A DNA stretch of 10,071 nucleotides from VBAS01 sp965652775 (lineage in GTDB: Bacteria; Bacteroidota; Bacteroidia; Chitinophagales; Chitinophagaceae), in NCBI GenBank assembly GCA_965652775.1, contig CBFGXP010000146.1, forward strand, positions 1 to 10,071. Reading direction: 5' to 3'. Positions 1 to 6,301 of this stretch are shown here, piece by piece. A model generated the notes under the pieces. That model had not been told where the DNA came from. It was given only the letters and a program-made list of their open reading frames with translations, and did not search any database. A program made the position numbers and the translations under genes. The first letter of the stretch is position 1; each line of letters begins with the position of its first letter.

Positions 1-65
1 AAACCGGGCGCATCATCAAACTAAAAGGCGGAAGGATTGTATCGGATGAAGCGGTTAGGAATTGA
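1..65 (+). CDS. ABC transporter ATP-binding protein, C-terminal end (partial)
   Basis: Only the last 20 codons and the TGA stop (63-65) of this gene are inside the window; the frame starts at base 3. The visible peptide reads TGRIIKLKGGRIVSDEAVRN. The pattern 'R-I-I-x-L-x-x-G-R-I-V-x-D' is the usual C-terminal strand pair of LolD/MacB/YbbA-type ATPases, just after the H-loop region. A FtsX-type permease begins 51 bases downstream on the same strand, so this is very probably its ATPase subunit, powering the permease from the cytoplasmic side. Which subfamily it belongs to (YbbA, LolD or MacB) cannot be read from this piece; the YbbA assignment rests on the partner permease. The stop codon lies inside the first unit of a heptamer repeat. 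Confidence 0.72.
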   Translation, partial: TGRIIKLKGGRIVSDEAVRN

Positions 66-82
66 ATGTTGAATGTTGAATG
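62..82. repeat. Heptamer tandem repeat, three perfect copies of TTGAATG
   Basis: Three exact, uninterrupted copies of TTGAATG occupy 62-68, 69-75 and 76-82. The first copy overlaps the end of the ABC ATPase gene and supplies its TGA stop. Because 7 is not a multiple of 3, the TGA triplets at 63, 70 and 77 fall in all three forward frames. A poly-A stretch (83-89) follows, then the permease start. A role as a translation stop or as a replication-slippage product is inference. Confidence 0.7.
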
Positions 83-116
83 AAAAAAAGAGTCGTAAGC
101 TAATACAGATGTGGTT

Positions 117-2660
117 ATGAATAAACAAAATGGGTTGAATTTTCCCTGGTTACTAAAAATGGCATGGCGTGATAGTCGTCGCAACCGTTCGCGATTATTA
201 TTATTTGTTTCATCTATTATTCTTGGCATTGCGGCCATGGTTGCCATTTATTCATTGGGAGATAATATGAGTGCAGAAGTGGACAGGCAAGCTGCATCTT
301 TATTGGGTGCCGATCTTCAGATCGGTAGTGGCAAACAAGTAAGTCCTGCAATCCAAAAAATGGTTGACTCATTGGGTGACAGAAGATCGGAGCAGCGGAT
401 GTTTCCCTCTATGATCTATTTTTCTAAAACGAACAAAACCAGATTAGTCCAGGTTCGTGCATTGGGAGGCGAATTTCCTTACTACGGCGAGTTGGAAACA
501 GTGCCGGCATCAGCGGGTAAAACTTTTAGAAATGGACAAGCTGCACTGGTAGATCAATCAATGATGTTACAATATGAAGCGAAGGTTGGTGACACTATAA
601 AAATCGGTAGCCTGAGTTTTGTCATTGCCGGTACTTTAATAAATGCACCCGGGCAAACAGGTTTGTCAGCATCAGTGGCACCACCTGTATACATACCTCT
701 TCAGTATTTAGAACAAACGGGGCTATCACAAAAAGGCAGCAGGATCGTCTACCAGTTCTTCTTTAAGTTCGACAAGGCAGTAAATATGAAAGAATTGGTA
801 GACAAGATCGAACCACGGTTGGATATTGAAGGGTTGAACTATGAGACGGTTGAAACGCAAAAACAGAATACGGCCCGGTCGTTGGAAGATCTTACTAATT
901 TCCTTTCATTGGTCAGCTTTATTGCATTATTGCTGGGATGTGTTGGTGTAGCCAGTGCTATTCATATCTATGTACGGGAAAAAATAAGGTCAGTAGCCAT
1001 ATTACGTTGTTTGGGTGCAAAAGGCTCGCAGGCATTTCTTATTTACTTAATTCAAATCGTTGTTGTGGGTTTTGTTGGTTCGATTGCGGGAGCTGCACTA
1101 GGAACGATCATTCAGCAATTCTTACCTATCGCATTCAAAGATTTTTTACCGATAAAAGTGACTACAGACTTTTCCTGGACAGCGATCGGGCAGGGTTTAT
1201 TATTGGGTGTTGTCATTTCTTTTCTTTTTGCCTTATTGCCATTGGTGTCGATCCGGAAAATTTCTCCATTGAATACGCTGCGTCTTTCATTTCAACGATT
1301 CAGTCTATTTAAAGATCCACTAAAATGGCTGGTATACCTGTTGATCATCCTTTTCATATTTGGATTTTGTTATTTACAGATTAAGGAAGTACAGGAGTCC
1401 ATTGGTTTTTCAATTGTTATTGTAGTTGCTTTTTTAATATTGGTGGGCACGGCAGCATTGCTGATGTGGTTTGTGCGCCGGTTCTTTCCCAATGCATGGA
1501 GTTATATATGGCGGCAGGGACTTGCCAATTTATACAGGCCTAATAACCAGACTACCATTTTGATCGTGGCTATTGGTTTAGGTACTGCTATTATCTGCAC
1601 CTTATTTTCGGTACGGTCTATTTTGCTTAAACGTATAGAGCTGACAGCAGAGGGCAACCGGTCTAACACTATTTTATTTGACATCCAACCGAAACAAAGG
1701 GATAGCGTAGTTGCATTAGCGAAACAATTTAACCTGCCGGTCGAAGGAACTGTTCCTATTGTGAACATGCGGTTGGAAAAAGTAAATAATATCACGGGGG
1801 AAGTTTTGAGAAAAGACAGCACAATAAAAATGCGGCGCGGAATATTTGATCGTGAATACCGTGTAACATTTCGTGATTCACTAACCGCCTCTGAAAAAAT
1901 AACAAAAGGAAAATGGTCAGGGAAAGTGGATGTTAACGGGAACATATTTATTTCATTAGACGATGGCTTTGCGGAAAGTAATGACATTAAAATCGGGGAT
2001 ACCATGATCTTTAATGTGCAGGGATCTGTTGTTTCTACAATTGTTGGCAGTTTTCGTGATGTGGACTGGGGTCGTGTACAAACCAATTTCCTGGTTGTTT
2101 TTCCTACCGGCGTACTGGAGCAGGCGCCAATGTTTCATGTATTGGTTACCCGTATTGAAAACAAAGATGAGTCTGCGCGGTTTCAGCAACATCTCGTTCA
2201 GCGGTTTCCCAATGTAACGGTCATTGACCTGAGTGCGGTGTTGAATATAGTGAGCCAGATCATAGATAAAGTAGGATTTATTATTCGTTTCATGGCGGCA
2301 TTTAGCATATTCACCGGTTTGATCGTTTTGATAGCTTCTGTATTGATCAGCAAATATCAACGTATACAGGAAAGTGTGCTGTTGCGAACATTAGGAGCAA
2401 GTCGCAAACAGATCTTTTACATTACCGCGTTGGAATATTTTTTCCTGGGTGCGTTGGCTGCCGCAACCGGAATGTTTTTGTCCCTGGGGGTAAGCTGGCT
2501 GGTGGCAAAATTCATGTTTGAAACAGAATTTGTGCTGAATTGGGTACCGTTGCTCCTGGTTTTTTTATCAGTATGCTTTTTAACTGTTTTCATCGGGTTG
2601 ATCAATAGCCGTGCGGTAGTCACGAGACCACCGCTGGAGATTTTGAGAGAAGAGGTGTGA
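117..2660 (+). CDS. YbbP-type ABC transporter permease (FtsX/MacB superfamily, COG3127-like)
   Basis: This is an inner-membrane permease of about 847 residues with ten predicted helices. Numbering below is from the GTG at 111. Helix 1 is at 29-50, followed by a MacB-like periplasmic domain (about 51-262). Helices at 264-288, 307-333 and 356-380 form the first FtsX domain, and central helices lie near 405-423, 432-454 and 482-503. A second periplasmic domain (about 505-720) precedes helices at 722-746, 768-800 and 809-831. Both FtsX domains carry the 'S-V-x-x-L-R-x-L-G-A' coupling motif (294-303 and 755-764), and 'FRDVDW' (648-653) followed by 'FPTGVL' resembles the YbbP family. Length is close to E. 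coli YbbP (about 800 residues). ATG at 117 is preferred over in-frame GTG at 111; neither has a Shine-Dalgarno sequence. With the upstream ATPase it likely moves lipid-like substrates; the real substrate is unknown. Confidence 0.88.
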   Translation: MNKQNGLNFPWLLKMAWRDSRRNRSRLLLFVSSIILGIAAMVAIYSLGDNMSAEVDRQAASLLGADLQIGSGKQVSPAIQKMVDSLGDRRSEQRMFPSMIYFSKTNKTRLVQVRALGGEFPYYGELETVPASAGKTFRNGQAALVDQSMMLQYEAKVGDTIKIGSLSFVIAGTLINAPGQTGLSASVAPPVYIPLQYLEQTGLSQKGSRIVYQFFFKFDKAVNMKELVDKIEPRLDIEGLNYETVETQKQNTARSLEDLTNFLSLVSFIALLLGCVGVASAIHIYVREKIRSVAILRCLGAKGSQAFLIYLIQIVVVGFVGSIAGAALGTIIQQFLPIAFKDFLPIKVTTDFSWTAIGQGLLLGVVISFLFALLPLVSIRKISPLNTLRLSFQRFSLFKDPLKWLVYLLIILFIFGFCYLQIKEVQESIGFSIVIVVAFLILVGTAALLMWFVRRFFPNAWSYIWRQGLANLYRPNNQTTILIVAIGLGTAIICTLFSVRSILLKRIELTAEGNRSNTILFDIQPKQRDSVVALAKQFNLPVEGTVPIVNMRLEKVNNITGEVLRKDSTIKMRRGIFDREYRVTFRDSLTASEKITKGKWSGKVDVNGNIFISLDDGFAESNDIKIGDTMIFNVQGSVVSTIVGSFRDVDWGRVQTNFLVVFPTGVLEQAPMFHVLVTRIENKDESARFQQHLVQRFPNVTVIDLSAVLNIVSQIIDKVGFIIRFMAAFSIFTGLIVLIASVLISKYQRIQESVLLRTLGASRKQIFYITALEYFFLGALAAATGMFLSLGVSWLVAKFMFETEFVLNWVPLLLVFLSVCFLTVFIGLINSRAVVTRPPLEILREEV

Positions 2661-2670
2661 TTTTAAATGG

Positions 2671-2705
2671 TAGACAATAGTTGATAGTGGATAGATAATA
2701 GGTAA
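2671..2705. repeat. Degenerate heptamer array, five units of TAGNNRA
   Basis: Five consecutive heptamers begin at 2671, 2678, 2685, 2692 and 2699: TAGACAA, TAGTTGA, TAGTGGA, TAGATAA and TAGGTAA. The first three bases and the last base are invariant. The array lies ten bases after the permease stop and five bases before a 19-bp palindrome. The TAG triplets cover all three forward frames. Rotated, the second unit is TTGATAG, two bases different from the TTGAATG unit before the permease, so the two arrays may be related. The biological role is unknown. Confidence 0.6.
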
Positions 2706-2709
2706 CTTA

Positions 2710-2728
2710 GTTATTAAAGTTTAATAAC
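2710..2728. promoter_or_regulatory. Perfect 19-bp palindrome directly upstream of the DUF1080 gene (candidate operator)
   Basis: The sequence GTTATTAAA-G-TTTAATAAC has two exact nine-base arms around a single central G and ends one base before the ATG at 2730. A one-base loop makes a tight RNA hairpin unlikely without opening the centre, so a site for a dimeric DNA-binding protein is the simpler reading. In RNA, a looser 7-bp AT-rich stem would cover the place where a ribosome binds. It would control the DUF1080-epimerase pair. No regulator gene is present in the window, and the function is inference. Confidence 0.5.
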
Positions 2729-2729
2729 G

Positions 2730-3485
2730 ATGCGACTAATTTTTATTTTATTCTTTGCGCTGACTCTATCCGGTTCAAAAGAACCTCCAAAATGGAAATC
2801 ACTTTTTAACGGTAAAGATCTTAAAGGATGGGAGGTAAAAATTGCCGGCTATCCATTGGGTGAAAATTTTGGAAACACATTCCGTGTTGAAAAAGGAATA
2901 CTCCAGACAAGATACAATGCTTATGATAGTTTCAGAGTTCGGTTCGGTGCCTTGTATTACAAAAAAATTTTTTCCAACTACCGGTTAAGGGTGGAGTATC
3001 GTTTTACCGGGGAACTAACACCCGGCGCCCCATCATGGGGGTTTCGAGATGGCGGCGTTCAATATCATTGCCAGTCACCCGGGTCGATGAAGCTGGATCA
3101 ATCATTTCCCGTTTGTCTTGAATATAACCTGCTTGGTGGTAATGGTAACGAGGAGCGACCAACAGGTGATATATGCTGCTCGGGAACCTATGTATCAATT
3201 GATGGCAAACGAAATTCATCTTATTGCACACCACCGAAGCTGAAAAAAACCTTTCATGGCGATCAGTGGGTAACGTTAGAAATTGAAGTAAGAGGCGATC
3301 AGATCCGGCATTTTGTGAATGGAGAAGAAATATTGCATTTTGAGAATCCGCGGTACAATCCTGACCATGCCGTTGGCAAAACATTTATAATTAACGGTGA
3401 TGATAGAGTAAAACAAGGTTATATCTCGATACAGTCAAACAGCCATCCCATGGATTTTCGTAAAATCGAGATCATGGAGTATTAA
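2730..3485 (+). CDS. Exported DUF1080 protein (3-keto-disaccharide hydrolase family)
   Basis: The product is 251 residues with a hydrophobic export signal at about 1-16 (MRLIFILFFALTLSGS) and no lipobox, so it is probably periplasmic or secreted. The remainder is one DUF1080 / 3keto-disac_hyd (PF06439) jelly-roll-like domain. Its typical elements are 'SLFNGKDLKGW' (24-34), 'GGVQYH' (108-113), 'EYNLLGG' (131-137), 'VNGEEI' (196-201) and the closing strands 'GYISIQSNSHPMDFRKIEI' (230-248). Members of the family cleave glycosides oxidised at C3 of the sugar; this specific substrate is not known. Cysteines at 114, 129, 149, 150 and 166 could form disulfides. It starts at ATG 2730 directly after a perfect palindrome, and the epimerase gene follows after 33 bases, suggesting cotranscription. 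Family assignment is firm, enzymatic role is inferred. Confidence 0.87.
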   Translation: MRLIFILFFALTLSGSKEPPKWKSLFNGKDLKGWEVKIAGYPLGENFGNTFRVEKGILQTRYNAYDSFRVRFGALYYKKIFSNYRLRVEYRFTGELTPGAPSWGFRDGGVQYHCQSPGSMKLDQSFPVCLEYNLLGGNGNEERPTGDICCSGTYVSIDGKRNSSYCTPPKLKKTFHGDQWVTLEIEVRGDQIRHFVNGEEILHFENPRYNPDHAVGKTFIINGDDRVKQGYISIQSNSHPMDFRKIEIMEY

Positions 3486-3506
3486 AAATTCATCAGCGTT
3501 GTTAGT

Positions 3507-3514
3507 TATCTTTA
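3507..3514 (+). promoter_or_regulatory. Weak -7-like box before the epimerase gene
   Basis: TATCTTTA matches the Bacteroidota -7 consensus TAnnTTTG at seven of eight positions and ends four bases before ATG 3519. The same four-base spacing is seen for the box in front of the TesA-like gene. There is no clear -33 TTTG at the expected distance, and the gene may simply be read through from the DUF1080 gene. Confidence 0.25.
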
Positions 3515-3518
3515 GTTC

Positions 3519-4895
3519 ATGAAGGGCCGTTTCTATTTTGTAAAAAAAATATATACTGCTGTATTATTAATCATAACAGTAGCTTCTTCTTCACAAAACA
3601 CAAAAGTCTCCGAAAAAAATAATGCTGAACGTTTACAGCTGGCGAATGAAATGGAACGGTCGATGCGTATGGAGCTGCTTAACAGATGGTATCCACAGTG
3701 CGTAGACAGTTTGTACGGTGGATTTATTACTACGTTTACCTATAACTTTTTGCCAACAGGGCCGCAGGATAAAATGATCGTTACGCAGGCAAGGCATGTG
3801 TGGTCAAATGCCCTTGCTTCACGATTATATCCAGGCGTTTCTTATCATAAAAAATGTGCCGCACAGGGCTTCAGTTTTTTAAAAAATAAAATGTGGGATA
3901 AAACCAATGGTGGATTTTATACATTAGTTGACCGGAAAGGGAATGTAAAAGACAGTGAAGCTAAAACAGCATATGGAAATGCATTTGGTCTGTATGCTTC
4001 GGCGGCATGGTACAGGGCTTCGGGGGATAAGAATGCGTTGCAATTGGCTAAAGATTGTTTTGAGTGGCTGGAAAAACATGCACATGATCCCGTCTTTAAA
4101 GGATATTACCAGGATCTGTTGCCGGATGGCACACCGGTAAAACGTACGGTTGCGAATCCTTCCACATCAACTATTGGTTATAAAGATCAGAATAGCTCTA
4201 TCCATTTACTCGAAGCATTCACTGAACTCTATTCAATATGGCCGGATGCACTGGTTCGTCAGCGGTTACTGGAAATGTTGTTGTTGATCCGCGATGTGAT
4301 TACCACTGAAAGAGGAAGTCTCACACTTTTTTTACAACCTGACTGGACACCCGTATCATTCAGCGATTCATCAGAGTCCGTGATCTTACAACACCGATAC
4401 CTGGATCATGTTTCTTTTGGTCATGATGTGGAAACGGCTTACCTGATGCTTGAAGCATCGCATATACTGGGATTAAAAAATGATACCGTTACCATAAAGG
4501 TCGCCAAACACATGGTCGATCATGCACTGCAAAATGGTTGGGATAAGGTCAACGGCGGTTTCTATGATGAAGGATATTATTTTAAAAACAAAAAGGGCAT
4601 CAGCATTATAAAAGACAGTAAAAACTGGTGGGCGCAGGCCGAAGGATTGAACACTTTATTATTGATGGCGGACCTCTTTCCTGGCGATTCGATGCAGTAT
4701 TTTGAAAAATTTAAAATGATGTGGAAGTACATCCAAACATATTTGATCGATCATGAATGGGGCGATTGGTTTGAAGAAGGTCTTGATAACAGGCCAGGAA
4801 GAAAAACTGCATTAAAAGGCCATATCTGGAAGGCCACTTACCATCAACTGCGATCCCTGTCAAATTGTGTGCAAAGGCTTCGAAGCAAGAGATAA
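3519..4895 (+). CDS. Exported AGE-family sugar 2-epimerase (cellobiose/mannobiose 2-epimerase-like)
   Basis: The 458-residue protein starts with a basic stretch and hydrophobic core (about 8-25) typical of an export signal; the mature part is an (alpha/alpha)6 barrel of the N-acylglucosamine 2-epimerase superfamily. Family landmarks are 'RHVW' (92-95), 'NGGFYTLVD' (130-138), 'NSSIHLLEA' (225-233), 'GHDVE' (301-305), 'NGGFYDEGYY' (345-354), 'WWAQAE' (370-375) and 'KGHIWKATYHQLR' (433-445). His302 and His442 correspond to the two catalytic acid/base histidines of cellobiose 2-epimerases. These enzymes invert C2 at the reducing end of glucose or mannose in beta-1,4 disaccharides, as in mannobiose to mannosyl-glucose. 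Many characterised members are cytoplasmic, so the export signal is notable. ATG 3519 is used; no alternative start sits near it. It follows the DUF1080 gene by 33 bases. Exact substrate cannot be told from sequence. Confidence 0.87.
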   Translation: MKGRFYFVKKIYTAVLLIITVASSSQNTKVSEKNNAERLQLANEMERSMRMELLNRWYPQCVDSLYGGFITTFTYNFLPTGPQDKMIVTQARHVWSNALASRLYPGVSYHKKCAAQGFSFLKNKMWDKTNGGFYTLVDRKGNVKDSEAKTAYGNAFGLYASAAWYRASGDKNALQLAKDCFEWLEKHAHDPVFKGYYQDLLPDGTPVKRTVANPSTSTIGYKDQNSSIHLLEAFTELYSIWPDALVRQRLLEMLLLIRDVITTERGSLTLFLQPDWTPVSFSDSSESVILQHRYLDHVSFGHDVETAYLMLEASHILGLKNDTVTIKVAKHMVDHALQNGWDKVNGGFYDEGYYFKNKKGISIIKDSKNWWAQAEGLNTLLLMADLFPGDSMQYFEKFKMMWKYIQTYLIDHEWGDWFEEGLDNRPGRKTALKGHIWKATYHQLRSLSNCVQRLRSKR

Positions 4896-4925
4896 AATAA
4901 AATGAATCAGCCCATGGGAGATTTG

Positions 4926-5597
4926 TCAGAGAAGCTTTTCTAATTGCTTCCATACATTTTCAGCTACTATACGATGGCCTTCTTCATTTGGATGAATACC
5001 GTCTTCAAGATTCAGGTCGGGTTCACCACCCACACCTTCTAAAAGAAATGGAATGAGTGTCATATTATTCTTAGCGGCAAGGTCTTTATAGATATTTCGA
5101 AACTCAGTAGTATAGGCTTGTCCCATATTAGGTGGTATCTCCATGCCGGCAAAAACCAATTTAATATCAGGGTACTTTGCTTTTACAATATCAATAATGT
5201 CCTGGAGATTTTTCTTAGTTTCTGAAAGTGGAGTACCGCGTAAACCATCATTAGCGCCGAGCTCAAGAATAAATATATCTACAGGTTCACGTAAGATCCA
5301 ATCAATACGGGTTTTACCACCCGACGAGGTTTCACCACTTACTCCTGCATTTACTACCTGGTAAGGGAGACCAAGCGAGTCGATCTTTTTTTGAATCAGC
5401 GCAGGGAAAGCTTGTGAAGGACTTAAACCATACCCAGCCGTAAGACTATTACCATAAAAAACAATTGTTTTCTTTTTTGCAACCGTGCTGGTATCGTTAG
5501 TGCTTGCAGTTTGATTATTACCTGATGAGTTTTCATTGTTGGTACAAGCTGAAAACAGTATCGCCAGGCCGGTAATAATAATTGATCCTTTCTTCAT
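4926..5597 (-). CDS. TesA-like SGNH esterase / lysophospholipase L1-type lipoprotein
   Basis: The protein has 223 residues counted from ATG 5597. It opens with a lipoprotein signal (MKKGS, hydrophobic core, then FSAC with Cys18), followed by an Asn/Ser/Thr-rich linker and an SGNH hydrolase domain from about residue 43. All four family blocks are visible: block I 'GNSLTAGYGL' with nucleophile Ser51, block II 'NAGVSGET' (Gly88), block III 'GAND' (Asn116) and block V 'DGIHPNEEGH' with Asp199 and His202. The usual GDSL motif reads GNSL here. It resembles E. coli TesA (COG2755), an envelope thioesterase/lysophospholipase/arylesterase, and would be membrane-anchored. An in-frame TTG at 5615 would add six residues before the signal, so ATG 5597 is preferred. 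It is convergent with the epimerase gene (30-base gap). In E. coli tesA is next to ybbA-ybbP; here the ybbP-like gene is two genes away. Confidence 0.88.
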   Translation of the reverse strand: MKKGSIIITGLAILFSACTNNENSSGNNQTASTNDTSTVAKKKTIVFYGNSLTAGYGLSPSQAFPALIQKKIDSLGLPYQVVNAGVSGETSSGGKTRIDWILREPVDIFILELGANDGLRGTPLSETKKNLQDIIDIVKAKYPDIKLVFAGMEIPPNMGQAYTTEFRNIYKDLAAKNNMTLIPFLLEGVGGEPDLNLEDGIHPNEEGHRIVAENVWKQLEKLL

Positions 5598-5601
5598 ATT
5601 G

Positions 5602-5609
5602 CAAATATA
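5602..5609 (-). promoter_or_regulatory. -7 promoter box TATATTTG of the TesA-like gene, near-leaderless
   Basis: On the minus strand TATATTTG matches the Bacteroidota -7 consensus TAnnTTTG exactly. Only four bases (CAAT) separate it from ATG 5597, so transcription would begin at or very near the start codon, giving a leaderless or almost leaderless mRNA. No TTTG is seen at the -33 distance. A chance match is possible. Confidence 0.45.
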
Positions 5610-5761
5610 GAACAACGGAAAGGGCTGTGGGTTCCTTCTTAGGGAGCAACTCCAATGGTTCGTTCATTTATTCACCATTTCACTCAACATGTACGACTTT
5701 CAAAAAGGGAATCTGGATACAGTTCGAAATATCGGGCAGCGTGTTTGAAAAGTACAATGTA

Positions 5762-5781
5762 AATAATTCCATTGAATTATT
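5762..5781. repeat. Inverted repeat downstream of the eRF1-like gene (possible terminator)
   Basis: AATAATTC and GAATTATT form exact eight-base arms around the loop CATT. It lies 50 bases past the stop of the minus-strand gene ending at 5832. No T-tract follows on the minus strand and the stem has only one G-C pair, so it would be a weak terminator at best. The surrounding spacer (5598-5831) has no gene that I can support. Confidence 0.35.
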
Positions 5782-5831
5782 AAATAAGGCTGTTTTATCC
5801 ATTTTAAGATTCTATGAAATTTAATGAATGT

Positions 5832-6209
5832 TCAACTAAACTTATCGCCAATGTACGCAGCCAGGTTTTCGTCGCTCATTTTATTTGAGGTGCTTTCCTT
5901 TGTGACTGTATTTTTAAATTGAGGCGTTGCCGCCATATAATGCATGAATTGTTCCTGCGAAGTACCTGTGCCGGTCAAATGAACTTCTTCAGCATTTTGC
6001 ATGTGCGATAATATTTCTTTAAAAAATTGGTGTTGCGATTGTTTTTCATCATTGCGTTCGTTCTTTCCGCTGTTATTATGCTTATCTCCTGTATTGCCTG
6101 CAACAGCAAGCACTGTAAATTTTTCAGTTTCTGCATTCGCTCTTCCCACTACAGTTGCATGATGAGTATCCATCCATACACCAAATTGTTTTTTGTTCTT
6201 TTGTGTCAT
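5832..6209 (-). CDS. Small protein resembling the eRF1/Pelota central domain (baeRF-like)
   Basis: The 125-residue product has no signal peptide or membrane helix and is probably cytoplasmic. Residues 9-22 (FGVWMDTHHATVVG) look like the opening strand-turn-strand of eRF1 domain 2. A polar His/Asn/Lys/Glu-rich linker (about 38-60) follows, then helix 61-72, strand 'EEVHLTG' (74-80), the turn 'GTGTSQEQF' (80-88) and a helix, which resembles the 'G-P-G-x-x-K-x-x-F' part of Pelota/eRF1 and of bacterial baeRF-type proteins. The tail 'MSDENLAAYIGDKF' (111-124) is a typical final helix. The match is by eye and to the fold pattern only. Domains 1 and 3 of true release factors are absent, and no GGQ motif is present. 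It lies 92 bases downstream of the antiporter gene on the same strand and may be cotranscribed. A role in translation or ribosome dormancy is inference. Confidence 0.6.
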   Translation of the reverse strand: MTQKNKKQFGVWMDTHHATVVGRANAETEKFTVLAVAGNTGDKHNNSGKNERNDEKQSQHQFFKEILSHMQNAEEVHLTGTGTSQEQFMHYMAATPQFKNTVTKESTSNKMSDENLAAYIGDKFS

Positions 6210-6255
6210 GCTTAAAGATGTAATGATTTACCCCGATAAGTGTTATACGCTTCTT

Positions 6256-6275
6256 TGAATTAGTTACATAATTCA
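6256..6275. repeat. Inverted repeat between antiporter and small eRF1-like gene
   Basis: TGAATTA and TAATTCA are exact seven-base arms around GTTACA. The element sits 26 bases past the antiporter stop and 46 bases before the start of the small gene, both on the minus strand. It could be an operator for the small gene or a weak AT-rich terminator for the antiporter; no T-tract follows. Its GAATTA/TAATTC half-sites recur in the inverted repeat at 5762-5781, in everted order. Confidence 0.35.
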
Positions 6276-6301
6276 CACATTTACTCAGGTAAGAGAGATA
6301 T

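Noticed and set aside
1502..2086. Minus-strand open frame of 194 codons inside the permease gene
   Set aside because: It lies wholly within the well-supported YbbP-like gene, its translation shows no family pattern, and its Ser/Thr/Pro-rich make-up is typical of an antisense shadow.
3004..3384. Minus-strand open frame of 126 codons inside the DUF1080 gene
   Set aside because: The plus strand has clear family motifs across the same bases; the antisense product shows none.
4896..4925. CCCATGGG palindrome between the convergent epimerase and esterase genes, considered as a terminator
   Set aside because: Only four-base arms without a loop and no T-tract; too small to act as an intrinsic terminator.
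5582..5824. Plus-strand open frame of 80 codons in the esterase upstream spacer
   Set aside because: It begins inside the esterase coding region on the other strand, overlaps its promoter box, and the product has no recognisable motif. A 33-codon minus-strand frame in the same spacer is equally unsupported.
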